Shown here piece after piece: positions 39,916-51,498 of a DNA stretch of 64,000 bases (the stretch's first letter is position 1; each line of letters begins with the position of its first letter). The notes beneath the pieces were generated by a model. The model worked only from the letters and a program-made list of their open reading frames with translations. It was not told the DNA's origin and searched no databases. The stretch is from contig CM034415.1 in NCBI GenBank assembly GCA_019925095.2, forward strand, positions 8,684,833-8,748,832. Direction: 5' to 3'. A program made the translations under genes and the position numbers. This DNA comes from Dendrolimus kikuchii. Its lineage: Eukaryota > Arthropoda > Insecta > Lepidoptera > Lasiocampidae.

Positions 39916-40085
39916 ACTAGCTTCTGCCCGCGTGGAATAGTTAAAAAAAAAGTAAGTTAAAAAATACCCCCGATTTAGAAACATTCTTCATTGGTGCTCC
40001 GCTCCTATTGGTATTAGCGTGATGATGTATAGCCTATAGCCTTCCTAGATAAGTGGGCTATCTAACACTGAAAGAATTTTTAAGG
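39916..40085 (+). repeat. Repeat H copy
   Basis: ACTAGCTTCTGCCCGCGTGG, ATTCTTCATTGGTGCTCC, ATAGCCTATAGCCTTCC, GTGGGCTATCTAACACTG. Confidence 0.65.
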
Positions 40086-40266
40086 CTTAACAGCGTGTTG
40101 CCAGTTTTTACGATGGGTTAGGGGTGATGGGGTAGGAGGGACATGACAGGAGCAATGACATAGCAGAAAAATATCTGTGTCGTTTAGCGGGGTGGGGGAC
40201 CCCACGCCTGAGTCCCAGCATTGCGACGCACTGCTAGACACAGCGCTGCATACGCTAGTCCGTTAT

Positions 40267-40470
40267 TTTATCCGTGCAGGAACGGAGAAAGAATACAATT
40301 TGTGCTCCGCTCCTATTGGTTTTAGCGTGGTGATATATAGCCTATAGCCTTCCTCGATAAGTGGGCTATCTAACGCTGAAAGAATTTTTCAAATCAGACC
40401 AGTAGTTCCTGAGATTAGCGCGTTCAAGGAAACAATCACTCTTCAGCTTTTTATATTAGTATAAGATAGA
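40267..40470 (+). repeat. Chimera: first 35 bp of repeat A joined to repeat H
   Basis: TATCCGTGCAGGAACGGAG...AATACAATTT (40267-40301) is followed with no spacer by TGTGCTCCGCTCCTATTGG, the middle of repeat H, which then runs to TATATTAGTATAAGATAG. Confidence 0.75.
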
Positions 40471-41520
40471 CTACTTAAACCATACATGAGTCCACCGTCT
40501 GAATTAGACGTTCAGTGCTCTCGAATTAATGGCCTGAACAGACAACGCACACATCACTTGAACAGATTTATCGGCTACCATATTGAACCATTTTTGGGTA
40601 ACTCTTCCTTATATATTAGTATAAGACATAAGATAATCAAATGTTAATCGATCTTGTAGCAGCGGTATGGAACGGTGTAAGTACCTAACTATTAAGTACA
40701 CCACTGGCTCTGCAATGCCCACGTATCTTACGCACGGCCGTCCGCTCCCGCCCGAGCAGTGTTGCCAACCCCAAAAAACTAAAAAACAACAGCTCGCCAA
40801 TAAAAAAAACAGGAGAAAACAGTAGGTAAAGTGAAAAAGGCAGATTTCATACTTTAGTCATATAATTAAAGCAGTATGCAATATTAATAACAATAACCGC
40901 CTTCTTAGTTACTAGGACTCACATATATTGTTATGTTAATAATCTCAAGATAATAATATGTAATAAAAAACATAAATCAAAGTAAAATTCCGTTTTCATT
41001 CTCAATTGCCTCATCTTCAGTATTTTCATACTTATTTTCTTTTTTAAAATCAGACATATTTTTATTAAATTTCTTATGTGCCTTTCTGTGGCTTCAAATG
41101 AGTTTGAAATACGTAATTAAAATACAAATACGTATTTTGTATTTAGCTTTCATAAGTTTCATAACAAAATGGTGACCGCTAAATATTAGATAAGTTCTGC
41201 AGTACTGGCCATTTAAAAGAAATATTTTTGTTTCGCTAAGATATATAATTTCAAATTAATTTTACTTTGAAAACATGAAATTCTTTTTTTAAAATCAGTC
41301 ATTTGTTTATTGATAAGTGTTATGTTTTCTTCGCATTTGAATCTTTTTCATCATCATGGATAGTTAAAAATTCGAGTAATTATGGAATAAGAGTACCGTC
41401 GTGGCAGCAACGCGGCAAGAGCGACAAGCAACATCAACAACCTTTATGAGCGAACACTACAATGAACGTACCACTTGTTATTGGTTTGCCCGCTTCCATT
41501 CTGGAAATTTCGACCTTTCT
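40471..41520. other. No gene seen; possible hAT terminus at 40757
   Basis: 40757 has CAGTGTTGCCAACCCC, resembling a hAT TIR like that at 12187 (AGGGTTGCCAAC), without a located partner. The rest is AT-rich. 41385-41440 is a GC-richer patch of unknown nature. Confidence 0.35.
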
Positions 41521-44215
41521 TTATAGCTGGAGTACAACAGACAGGCTGACGGCCCACCTGATGGAAAGCGGTTACTGTCGCTTATGGACATTTGCAACAC
41601 CAGAGATTTAATCAACCCGCTGCCAGCCTCGAAGAAATTTTATGACACCCTTTTTGAAAAACTCCATATCGTAGCGCTGTGGAAAAACCTCGGCTGGGAG
41701 CTCATTCCAAATCCCCACGGTATGCAGGAAAAAGGATCTACAGAACCGTTGCGTACATGAGCGAAGCGGCTTAAGGAAGTGGGGGTGAAATCCCAACACA
41801 TGGTGAGCGGTTCGGTGGTAGAAAGAGGACGAATACACCATTCTATACAGTTCTTCCGAATACACTCCGTTATACAGTCAGTAGAATACGTAGAGAGAGC
41901 GAAGTCTCTCATAAGGCCAAGCGTATCTAGACCATCTGTGAGTATGGGATCATCAACAACGTGAACGGCTCGACGTTGAATACAGTCTAGGGGATCGAGT
42001 TGGTAGCCAGGTGCTCCAGCCCAAAAGTGTGAGCAGTACTCCATATGCGGGCTCACCTGGGTTTTACAAAGCACAAAGCGTTGCCGCGGTGTGAAGTACT
42101 GCTTGGACCGGTTTAACATTCCCAGCTTCTTAGAGGCAAGTTTTGCCTTGCCTTCAAGATGGCCCCTGAACATCGTTCGCGATGTCAACACTGAGGATCC
42201 GAATACTCTTGGAGGTGGTAAGGGGAGTTCCTTGGAACTGAAGCGATTGCTCGAATGGAGTTTTTTTGGCAGATAATACGTAGACCTATGTCTTCTTGGG
42301 GTTAAAATAGACAAGGTTTTGTCTCCCCCATTCAGAGACTCTCTCTAAGGAATACTCTACTTCAGATACAAGTCTAACCCAACTTTCCTCCACAAATGAT
42401 CGAGGGACGTTTGCACGACCAGAGTACTGCGCATCGCCTGTGCTGTCATCCGCATTGGAATGAATGTTGCGAATAGACAACATATCAATGATATGTAAGA
42501 TGAACAACGTTGGCGATAGCACACAACCCTGGGGCACACCAGCGTTGATGGGCTTGAAACTTGAGCAACAACCGTCGACAACGACTTGAATACTGCGCTC
42601 ATCAAAAGAGATGGATAGCCAGGTGCAAGGCCCTTCGGGTATTTCATACGATGGCCGCTCCGATAGAAGAGCCCTGTGCCAGATCCGGTCGAAGGCCTTA
42701 GCAATATCTAGAATTCTAGACTAACTGCCAGTGCTTCCCCTTTGCTCTCAATGGCTTCAGCCCAACGGTGGGTTAGGTAAACCAAGAGATCTTGAGCTGA
42801 GCGACTGTGGCGGAAGCCGTATTGCCGATCGTTTAGCAGCTGGTAATCTTCGACGTAACACAGGAGCTGCGCGTTGATAATGCGCTCCATCACTATTGAG
42901 AGCAAAAAGGTTATTGCTATAGGCCTATTCGACGTGTCTGTTACGTACCCTTTTTTGGGGACAAGGTGCACGTGGGCAATCTTCCACGAAGTGAGGACAC
43001 AACCCTTGTAGTAAGAGAGAGTGAAACGTCGGGCAAGGACTGGCTGGGGACAGCTCAGCTAAACACGTCTGCAGCACAATGGCAGGAATGCCATCAGGGC
43101 CAGAAGACTTTTTGACGTCGAGGGAGAAGAGAGCACATCGGACTGCTTTTTGAGTAAAGCGCACCTCCGACATTCTAGACTTACACAGGGATTGTAGGTG
43201 GAGTTTCTCCTATGTCTCAAGAGTTGAATTGGCCGCAAAGATTTCACCCAGAAGATTGACTTTATCTTTGGCGGCGTGTACCAGACGGTCGTCCACTGTG
43301 CGCAGAGGTGGAAGAGACGCCCGACAAAAGTTTCCTTGGACAGCTTTGGTGAGGGCCCAAATAGCTCTAGTCCCAGAAGAGTAGCTAGAGAGGCGCTCAC
43401 CAATTCTGTCGATGTAATCGAATTTTGCGCTGTTTTTTTAGGGACCTGGGGGCGGAATTGTACCTCTTTTTCAGGTCAGAGGAACTTGGATCCTGACGAA
43501 CCCGCGCTGCAGTCCAGGCTCGATAAGCCTGTTGCTTTAGCTTTACAGCCTCACTGCTGGACTTATCGAACCATGGTGGTTTACTCGTACCACCGATAGG
43601 TACAGTTGAGTTTGGAATTAAACATTCTATTCCCTGCAGTATTACATCGGCGATCCAGTCTGTGCTCGGATCAGAATCTTCCGACGAGAAACATAACTGC
43701 CTCCATGGAGTTCATCCCAATCTGCTGACCTGTATCGCCACACGTTCCGTCGTCCAGCGGAACGAGTCCGATCAGGAATAGGAAAGGGGCACCACCGAAG
43801 ATACCAGACAATGATCAGAGGTTCCCAGTGGAGCACTGATGGAGATCTGGTAGTTCTCCGGGTGTGTGGTCAGCAGAAGATCCAGCAAAGAAGACTCATG
43901 ATCCACTCTATCCGGTATTCGGGTAAACTCCGTAATCACCTGAGTGAATCCATGGGCGAGAGCAAAATCGTAGGCAGTAGTTCCTGACAGATCAATTCTC
44001 GAGGAACCCAACCACTCAACGTAATGAGCATTAAAATTTCGAGTATGACTACCTCTGCTAAAGGATACTGCCCAAAAACTTTGTCGATCACCTCATGAAC
44101 GAGTTCAAAAAAGCAAGCTGTTTCAGTCTTTGTGCATTCCCTGCCATGGGACCGATATACGCACGCATAGATTCGGGTGGAACCACCAAAATCTACGCGT
44201 ACCTACAAGATGGAA
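41521..44215 (-). pseudogene. Jockey/CR1-like LINE ORF2, decayed, with 3' tail shared with repeat A
   Basis: Pieces in order on the minus strand: VRVDFGGSTRIYACVYRSHG, FNAHYVEWLGSSRIDLSG, AHGFTQVITEFTRIPDR, SAPLGTSDHCLVSSVV (endonuclease C-half, SDH conserved); ALFSLDVKKSSGPDGIPAIV, KKGYVTDTSNRPIAITFLLS, RQYGFRHSRSAQDLLVYLTH, MPQGCVLSPTLFILHIIDM, SNADDSTGDA (RT; catalytic YADD is NADD); GYQLDPLDCIQRRAVHVVDD, HTVGIWNELPAEVFPQRYDM, FFKKGVIKFLRGW. At least five frameshifts. The 5' part of the endonuclease and ORF1 are missing. After the stop, 41521-41607 is an ~85-bp 3' UTR close to the repeat A tail. Confidence 0.85.
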
Positions 44216-44408
44216 GATCCCTATCTTCAAGGCCGTGGAGATTAGAATAAAAAAATATAATAAAATTAGGTTAACTTATTTCAGAAAAAACGGCAATTTC
44301 ATAGGCAAGGGACCTAATAATTATTATTATTTGATTTTTGTGAGTATTTTATTTACATAACCTAACACCTGACTGTATTTTGTATTTTGTAATTTGTATT
44401 TTGTATTT
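44216..44408. other. No gene seen
   Basis: AT-rich spacer. Confidence 0.4.
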
Positions 44409-44545
44409 AGGTTCCAGTTTCCCTTAAGAGAGCAGCAGCGCATTTGTAGCAACTTTGCTGTTGCAAATGTCCATAGGCGGTGGTAACCGCTTTCTATTAA
44501 GTGGGCCGTCTGCCTGTCTGCTGATCTCCTGCAATAAAAAAAAAA
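44409..44545 (+). repeat. Repeat A, 3' half
   Basis: AGGTTCCAGTTTCCCTTAAG to CTGCAATAAAAAAAAA; 5'-truncated, as expected for target-primed insertion. Confidence 0.8.
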
Positions 44546-44964
44546 CGCTACAGATCTATTAACGCATTTTATTTTAATTCGTTTTTTTCGACCCAGTTGT
44601 CACTAAAACGATAGCTTCGGAACTTTGTGTTTTGGGAAACAAAGCATGGACAAAGTCGCGGGCATATCCTAGTCTTGAATAAATTTACTGGGTGCCAGTC
44701 GCCCTTGGGAGTGGCAGTGATTGGCACCCGAGGGGCAGTCATTGGAACCCGGTGCGCAGTGATTGGCATCCGGGGGACATAGCAACAATGTTAGTTTCCC
44801 CTATTTAAATTGTCATGACGGTTCTGCTGTCACTTTCTGACCGTCGTTTTGTGACTTTATTCCAAATCTATATCCTAATTTAATAATTTTATTACGCCAG
44901 AAGTGCATAACACCCAGATCCTCGACATTATTAGATATATTTTAGTAGAATTTGCAGAGCTGAG
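44546..44964. other. Spacer with a short internal repeat
   Basis: 44690-44785 has four near-repeats of a ~20-bp unit (GGCAGTGATTGGCACCCG, GGCAGTCATTGGAACCCG, GCAGTGATTGGCATCCG); a minisatellite of 3-4 units. No gene. Confidence 0.55.
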
Positions 44965-46436
44965 ACGATATTTTAATCATGAAATACACCCTAAGTGTTT
45001 AAATAATTATTATTTAGTGTTCTGTGTCTGTTTGTATAAAAGAACGGATTTTGTATACATAATACATAGCTTTGTATAAAATAAATAATTTCGCTGAAAT
45101 ATAAGTGCTGCTTAATATTACAGCGGGAATTATTACGAAAATATTTTCTTAGATATATGCATAATGAAACACACCTAAGTGTTTAAATAATTATTATTTA
45201 CTGTTCTTTGTTTGTACAAAAGAACTGATTTTATATACATGATACATAGCTTTGTATAAAATAAATCATTTCGTTGAAATATAAGTGCTGCTTAATATTA
45301 CAGCGGGAATTATTACGAAAATATTTTCTGAGATATATGCATAATGAAACACACCTAAGTGTTTAAATAATTATTATTTACTGTTCTTTGTTTGTACAAA
45401 AGAACTGATTTTGCATACATAATACATAGCTTTGTATAAAATAAATCATTTCGTTGAAATATAAGTGCTGCTTAATATTACAGCGGGAATTATTACGAAA
45501 ATATTTTCTTAGATATATGCATAATGAAATACACCTAAGTGTTTAAATAATTATTATTTAGTGTTCTGTGTTTATTTATTTATTTAATTTGGTTGGGAAA
45601 CATACAATAATTAATATTCTTAAATATAAAACACAAAATTAATACATATATCAATCAAGTTTCCACTAAAATATAATTTATATAATAAAAATAAAAAATT
45701 GGCTCAAATAGTTAATTACAAAAAAAAATACAATTATACGAAAAATTACATAAATAAAATGTCAATTTTATTTAGATTAGGTCAATATTGAATAAAATTG
45801 AAAAAAAAATGTCACAATAATTACTATAAATATAATTTGTATAAAAGAACTGATTTGTATACATAATAAATACATAGCTTTGTATAAATTTAATCATTTC
45901 GCTGAACTATAAATGCTGCCTTATATTCCAGCGGGAATTGTTATAGAAATATTTTTTGAATACTTATACATAAGTAATACGGTTTGTATTGTGGTTAAAT
46001 AGTTATTATTTAGTTAGTGTTATATATTTGTATCTAAGATATAATTTTGTACACATAATAATAGCTTTGTATAAAATAAATCATTTGACTGATAATGATA
46101 ATTATAAGCTCTGTTTAGTATTTATCATCAAAATGGTATTTAGATATAAATACAGTGTTAAGCGTTTTAATTAAATAATTATTACATAAACATGTTATCA
46201 ATTTGTGCATAACAACTGATTTTATATATATTAGCACGTAGAGAATAAATATTTTTGCTGAAATATAAGCCAAGGCTTAATATACTAGCCGGAATTATTA
46301 TGGAAATCTTTTATTATGTGTATACATATGCATGTCTAAGCGATTTAATTAATTAAATGTGAATGTTACGAATTTATTATTAAAGAACTGATTTTATAAT
46401 TATGATATACATTATTAGCTTGGTATAAAATAAATC
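44965..46436. repeat. ~180-bp AT-rich tandem satellite, 8 units
   Basis: The anchor CCTAAGTGTTTAAATAATTA recurs at about 44990, 45174, 45354 and 45534 (180-bp steps); CAGCGGGAATTATTACGAAA at 45121, 45301 and 45481. The first three or four units are nearly identical; later units (45830-46436) diverge progressively. Each unit has GCTTTGTATAAAATAAATCA. Interrupted at 45566-45830 by a different AT-rich insertion beginning (TTTA)n. After the RTE copy, 47194-47215 (AATCATTTCTCTGAAATATG) continues the array. Confidence 0.85.
45566..45830 (-). mobile_element. AT-rich insertion in the satellite
   Basis: Begins (TTTA)n TTTGGTTGGGAAAC, i.e. an (AAAT)n tail on the minus strand, which suggests a LINE/SINE 3' end. 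It splits the GTTCTGTG|TTTGTATAAAAG junction of the unit. No coding, TSD unclear. Confidence 0.45.
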
Positions 46437-47199
46437 ATACATACATACATACATACATAACTTCACGCCAGTTCCCTTGCGGGGTAGGCACGAACAACAG
46501 AGTGCCATTTAGGCTTATTCTTACACACCTCACTTGCCTCTTTGACATTCATAACTCTTGTCATGCAAGCTCGTCTGTTCTTAAGGCTCCTGACATCACC
46601 TTCTGCTAGTACACGATCAATTTCATCATGGAAGGTGTGTCGTGGCCTTCCACGACTTCTGCATCCATCCACTTTTGCATTGTATATCTGTTTAGTCATT
46701 CTTTCATCATGCATTCTTTTCCACATGCCCGAACCACCGGAGCATTCCTTTCCTTACCTTCACCCCGACACTCTCTTTCAGACCAACTCTCTTTCTTACT
46801 TCGGTATTACGAACGCGGTCCGCGAGCGTCACTCCGCAGATTTTGCGCAGTGCTCGCATCTCGACCGCGTTTACTCTACTTTCATGCTCTTTCTTCCATA
46901 CCCAACTCTCGCTTCCATACGCGAGCGTAGGTACCAGCACCGCGTTGTGTACGGCGAGCTGGGCTTTCTGGCTGAGGTTCTTAGCGCCTAGAAGTTTACC
47001 TAACGCTCCATTTAAACTATTCCCCAAATTCACTCTTCTTTCTATATCAGCGGTGTACCTTCCATCCCTGCTAAAAGCACATCCAAGATATACAAACTCA
47101 TTCACTTGCTCCAGCATAACATCATCGACCATTATCCTTGCATTCGTTCTGGTTTCTTCTCTTTCAAACACCATAACCTTTGTTTTCTTCGCATAATCA
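46431..47199 (-). mobile_element. RTE-family copy, reverse, in the satellite, 6-bp TSD
   Basis: (CATA)n tail at 46437-46459, then the minus frame from KAKKTKVMVFEREETRTNAR (near 47190) through VYLGCAFSRDGRYTADIERR and KICGVTLADRV to PARELA; a single-base insertion near 46718 breaks the frame (MWKRMHDERM against HVERMHDERM). AATCAT flanks at 46431-46436 and 47194-47199 match the satellite unit, so the target was the array itself. Confidence 0.88.
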
Positions 47200-47215
47200 T
47201 TTCTCTGAAATATGA

Positions 47216-47589
47216 TGGTTGCGGTAATATTATAAAAAAGTTGTTGTTTTTTTAGTCTGTAATAAATAGCATATAGATTGAACCGATGTATTTTATAAAT
47301 ATACGATTTATTAAATTTTCAATTTGTTTGTTTTATTTTATACTATTATACTACTTAAAATACTAAATCAATAAAGACTCCTATTAATGCGAGTTAGCAG
47401 AATGCTAATGAAATAGATTGAATATTGAGAAAAAGTTATTTTGCACTCCGATAGATGGCGCTAGTCAAATAGATGGCGGCATTTGACTATAATTGACTAT
47501 GTAAGCAATTATTAATAAATTTTATATCACTTTAGCGTCGTTTTTGATTCACTAAAGTGACCCGCCTTAGTTTGAATTTGATCACTCCA
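47216..47589. other. No gene seen
   Basis: AT-rich; 47447-47480 has two GATAGATGGCG words and 47530-47570 an imperfect TTCACTTTAG.../...CACTAAAGTGA inverted pair. Confidence 0.35.
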
Positions 47590-47660
47590 TTCGGCTGAGA
47601 CGAGAATGTTGAAATGGATGTGTGGTGTTACTAGGATGGATAATATGAGAAATGAGTACT
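47590..47660 (+). pseudogene. RT fragment (RTE-like, different family)
   Basis: Reads AETRMLKWMCGVTRMDNMRN, EY; this aligns in pattern with ...EMRxLR.I.GVT..D..RN. of the RTE C-terminal domain but is clearly distinct from the local RTE family. Cut by repeat A at 47661. Confidence 0.5.
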
Positions 47661-47956
47661 TTTTTTTTGCAGGAGTTCAGCAGACAGGCAGACGGCCCAC
47701 TGGTTACCATCGCCTATGGACATTTGCAACACCAAAGGTGCTACAAATGCGCTGCTGCTCTCTTAAGTGAGTCTGGAACCTGGTCACTAATGCCGGAACA
47801 CAACTCAAAGTTGTTATGGCGGCATGCTCTAGACCAAGGGTGGTAGCTATTGAGTCGGGCAAATGCCCTACCACCCGGCTGTGGGTTGTTTAGTCGCCTC
47901 TTACGACAGGCCGCCCCAACGCAGGAAATTGTATTCTTTCTCCGCTCCTGCACGGA
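47661..47956 (-). repeat. Repeat A copy with a small internal deletion
   Basis: TTTTTTTTTGCAGGAGTTCAG to CGCTCCTGCACGG. Lacks the TTGATGGAAAGC segment present in other copies. Confidence 0.85.
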
Positions 47957-48072
47957 AATTTGAAATTGTAAATTTGCTCACGTGATTAGAAAATTGTGAA
48001 TAATTTTTTAATCACTTCTGCAAATTTTAAAGATCCCGATGACTAAGGCTAAGTATTATTTTTATAGTCATA

Positions 48073-48329
48073 CTAGCTTCTGCCCGCGACATCGTCCGCG
48101 TGAAATAGTTTAAAAAAAAGTAAGTTAAAAAAACCCCCCGATTTAGAAACATTCTTCATTGGTGCTCCGCTCCTATTGGTCTTAGCGTGATGATATATAG
48201 CCTATAGCGTTCCTCGATAAGTGGGCTATCTAACACTGAAAGAATTCAGTCAAATCAGACCAGTAGTTCCTGAGATTAGCGCGTTCAAACAAACAAACTC
48301 TTCAGCTTTATATATTAGTATAAGATAAG
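48073..48329 (+). repeat. Repeat H copy, longest
   Basis: CTAGCTTCTGCCCGCGACATC to TATATTAGTATAAGATAAGG, ~255 bp. It defines the unit for the partial copies elsewhere. Confidence 0.65.
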
Positions 48330-48445
48330 GGATTATAAGTACTACACGTGCGCAAAAGGTTTGCCAATAGCCTCATAATGTTACGCGTCGATGGTCAGTA
48401 GGGGTTACAACTAAGATTACATAAATAGTTGTTGCAATAAATTAT

Positions 48446-48764
48446 TTATCCGTGCAGGAACGGAGAAAGAATACAATTTCCTGCGTTGGGGCGGCCTGTT
48501 GTAAGAGGTGACAAAACAATCCACAGCCAGGTGGTAGGGCATTTGCCCAACAGGATGGCTACCACCCCTCGTCTAGAGTATGTCGCCATAACAACCTTGA
48601 GTTGTGTTCCGGCATTAGTGACCAGGTTCTCGTGACCTTAAGAGAGCAGCAGCGCATTTGTAGCACTTTTGGTGTTGCATATGTCCATAGACGATGGTAA
48701 CCGCTTTCCATCAAGTGCGCCGTCTGCCTGTCTGCTGAACTCCTGCAATAAAAAAATAAAAAAA
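48446..48764 (+). repeat. Repeat A copy, full length
   Basis: TTATCCGTGCAGG to CTGCAATAAAAAAATAAAAAA. Confidence 0.85.
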
Positions 48765-49242
48765 GTATATGCAATAATAGTAAGTAATACTATACAACAA
48801 TAGTAAGTATTCATCGGCAAACCTTCTGCGTGCAGCTCATACAGTACAATATAAGGTAAGTTTCCTTCATTGTAGTAGTTGTAAAGACAACACAGTCCAA
48901 TACAAATATACATACACGAATAAACAGTCTAATACGAATATACACAAAAATACACACTATAATGTTATTAGTAATTAGTTTTTTTTTCCTTATGTCTATG
49001 TTAGTAATTAATGACTAGCACTGATTTAGTTCTTTTAATGAAGGACCAAATCAGAGGGCAGTCAAACTTATCAGCTATTCCCTTCGGGATGCTGTTGCTG
49101 CTACCACGCAATCTGCCCAGTGACGACGCTGTTTTTTTACGCCACAAAGCATCAAAGCCATCTGAAATTCAAAACTATCTGCTTTTCATAATTCTTTTAT
49201 AAATATTATTCCATACGTTTCAAAACATCCTTTAACGTTATT
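48765..49242. other. No gene recognised
   Basis: 49011-49202 is open (MTSTDLVLLMKDQIRGQSNL...) and GC-richer than its surroundings; after removing the repeat D insertion it would join 49821-50000 as one ~1-kb island. The two sides could be one older element or a lost gene; no domain recognised. Confidence 0.35.
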
Positions 49243-49820
49243 AAAAAAACTACGTGTTCCGAGAGTTTTTGGCGGGAACTGAAAGGATACATTGTGCTGT
49301 GCAGTTTTATTTTCTAAAAATGTGTAGAATTACTCTAAAATGAACAATAATTGTTGGATATTGATAGTTTTTGAGTAGTAATTATGTGTTTTGTGAGAAA
49401 TTGCTAGGTGGTAGGGCATTTTCCCGACTGGATGGCTACCACCCCTGGTCTAAAGTATGTCGCCATAACAACCTTGAGTTGTGTTCCGGCATTAGTGACC
49501 AGGTTCCAGTCTCCCTTAAGAGAGCAGCAGCGCATTTGTAGCACCTTTGGTGTTGCAAATGTCTATAGGCGATGGTACCCGATTTTCATCAAGTGGGCCG
49601 TCTGTTTGTCTGCTGAGCTCTTGCAATAAAAAAATGTGAACTGTAGAGCCAAATGTAGCCTTTTGAGTTGTCACAAGAATTCCGTTGAATGACACTAGCT
49701 GATAACCTACAGTTCAGCTGTGCTACACATAGGATTAAGAAAATGAAGAAACTACATTGAATCTAAGATCTGGCTTAAAGGCCTAGCTGCCAGGCCATAA
49801 AAAAAAAAACTACGTGTTCC
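49243..49820 (+). mobile_element. Repeat D copy, holding a repeat A insertion, 12-bp TSD
   Basis: ACTACGTGTTCC at 49249-49260 and 49809-49820. Between: GAGAGTTTTTGGCGGGAACTG ... TTTTGTGAGAAAT (49261-49401), repeat A (49402-49635), then GTGAACTG ... GGCCTAGCTGCCAGGCCATA and a polyA. Repeat D alone is ~305 bp and polyA-tailed. Copies at 52907-53180 and 61278-61785. Confidence 0.85.
49402..49635 (+). repeat. Repeat A copy nested in repeat D
   Basis: 5'-truncated at TGCTAGGTGGTAGGGC; polyA end. The uninterrupted paralogue at 53040 reads TGTGAGAAATGTGAACTG, giving the empty site; a duplicated AAAT is the likely TSD. Confidence 0.88.
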
Positions 49821-50140
49821 CGCTGGGGACCAAGGCTACCCTTACTTTGCCTAAGAAAACCTGCCAACATATACCAGAAGTGGACAATTACCGATCTAGA
49901 CATTATTAGAGCTGTGGAACTTGAGTTGAAGAGCTTCCAAGGCTTCGACAGCCCAGTGTACTTTGTGCATAGAAGTCCACCGGTTGTCACGGAGCAGATT
50001 AAATACTTTATATACTATCGGCCTTACTTATAATAATCTCGTTAAGAAACGATTAGGCATCTCTTAAGTAAGGGAATCAGAATCAGACCCAAATCAATGA
50101 ATATCTTTTTTTTCACTTATAAACGTGTATTAACCTATTG
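49821..50140. other. No gene recognised
   Basis: GC-richer island to ~50010, with no long frame free of stops. See 48765-49242. Confidence 0.35.
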
Positions 50141-50452
50141 TTTTTTTTATTGGAGGAGATCAGCAGACAGGCAGACGGCCCACTGGATGGAAAGCGGTTA
50201 CCATCGCCTATGGACATTTGCAACACCAAAGGTGCTACAAATGCGCTGCTGCTCTCTTAAGGAAAACTGGAACCTGGTCACTAATGCCCGAACACAACTC
50301 AAGGTTGTTATGGCGACATACTTTAGACCAGGGGTGGTAGCCAGCCTGTCGGGCAAATGCCCTACCACCTGGCTGTCGGTTGTTAAGTCGCCTCTTACGA
50401 CAGGCCGCCCGGCCACAGGAAATTGTATCCTTTCTCCGTTCCTGCACGGATA
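50141..50452 (-). repeat. Repeat A copy, full length
   Basis: TTTTTTTTATTGGAGGAGATC to CCGTTCCTGCACGGATA. Confidence 0.85.
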
Positions 50453-50618
50453 AAAAATGGATGTTTACCTAAGAGGAGCACAGATAAATGAAATTTGAAT
50501 GAATACCGTAGGTTGTACCCAAAATATTCGACTAAAGAGGAGTTTATGGGTAAGATTTTCACTAATAAATTGCTGAGCAGTTTCTTTAAATTTAAGAAAC
50601 GATTATAAGTAAGTAAGG

Positions 50619-50657
<39 letters not shown>

Positions 50658-51498
50658 AATATTATTATTATTATTTATTTATTACATATCCAACAGCTAT
50701 ATTTATAACTTAAAACAATCAACTCTGTTTAATATGAATGTAGCCAATTACTGGATACTTCACGCTTTACAGTGTATTTGTACAAGACCAAGACCGCAAT
50801 AAAGAGTTTTGTTTATGTTAAGCTCTATATAAATGTAGTATATTTAAAAAAATAAAATAATGTAAAGTAATGTAAAAATAAAAAATGTAGAATAATGTAA
50901 AATAATGCCTGCTGTAGCGTCCCCTATATAGTATATGTTGTAGATAAGTAACTAAAAAATAATATTTAATAAATATACAGATATTCATATTATATATATT
51001 TATAATATTCATATATATAATGCAGTAATACATGTTACACAAACTAAAAATTAAACTATACAGACAGAGGCGTGGATATTTATGGTGCCTAATAAACAGT
51101 TAAAAATATTAGCCCAATTTTTCTAGTATCTTTGATTTATAAATTAATTTTGAATGATAGAAAATATCTATATCATTATATTTGTTGTTATAAGTGGCAG
51201 TAAGACGAGCTCTGTTACATGCTGGTGTTGTGAGGATGTGCATGTGCAGTAGTTATGTGTTTGTGACTTTGTGTGGTGTTATAATACGTACGAGGATAAT
51301 TACATAGGTACTTAAACTTGTATCGTGTCGTATAAAGAAAGAGTAAATTAATATATTTATAATATTTTCTTAAGTTTTAGTTCAGTAGCCGTGATCACGG
51401 AAGACAAAGATGTCAAGTGTCAATTATTGTTAAAGTTTTATTTAGCCTGCCGCCAACTTGTTCATTTTAATGAATTAGTTTTAATTTTGTGATATAGT
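50453..51498. other. AT-rich spacer with (TA)n
   Basis: (AT)n at 50626-50653. 50770-50900 contains several ATGTAAAATAA-type repeats. No gene. Confidence 0.45.
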
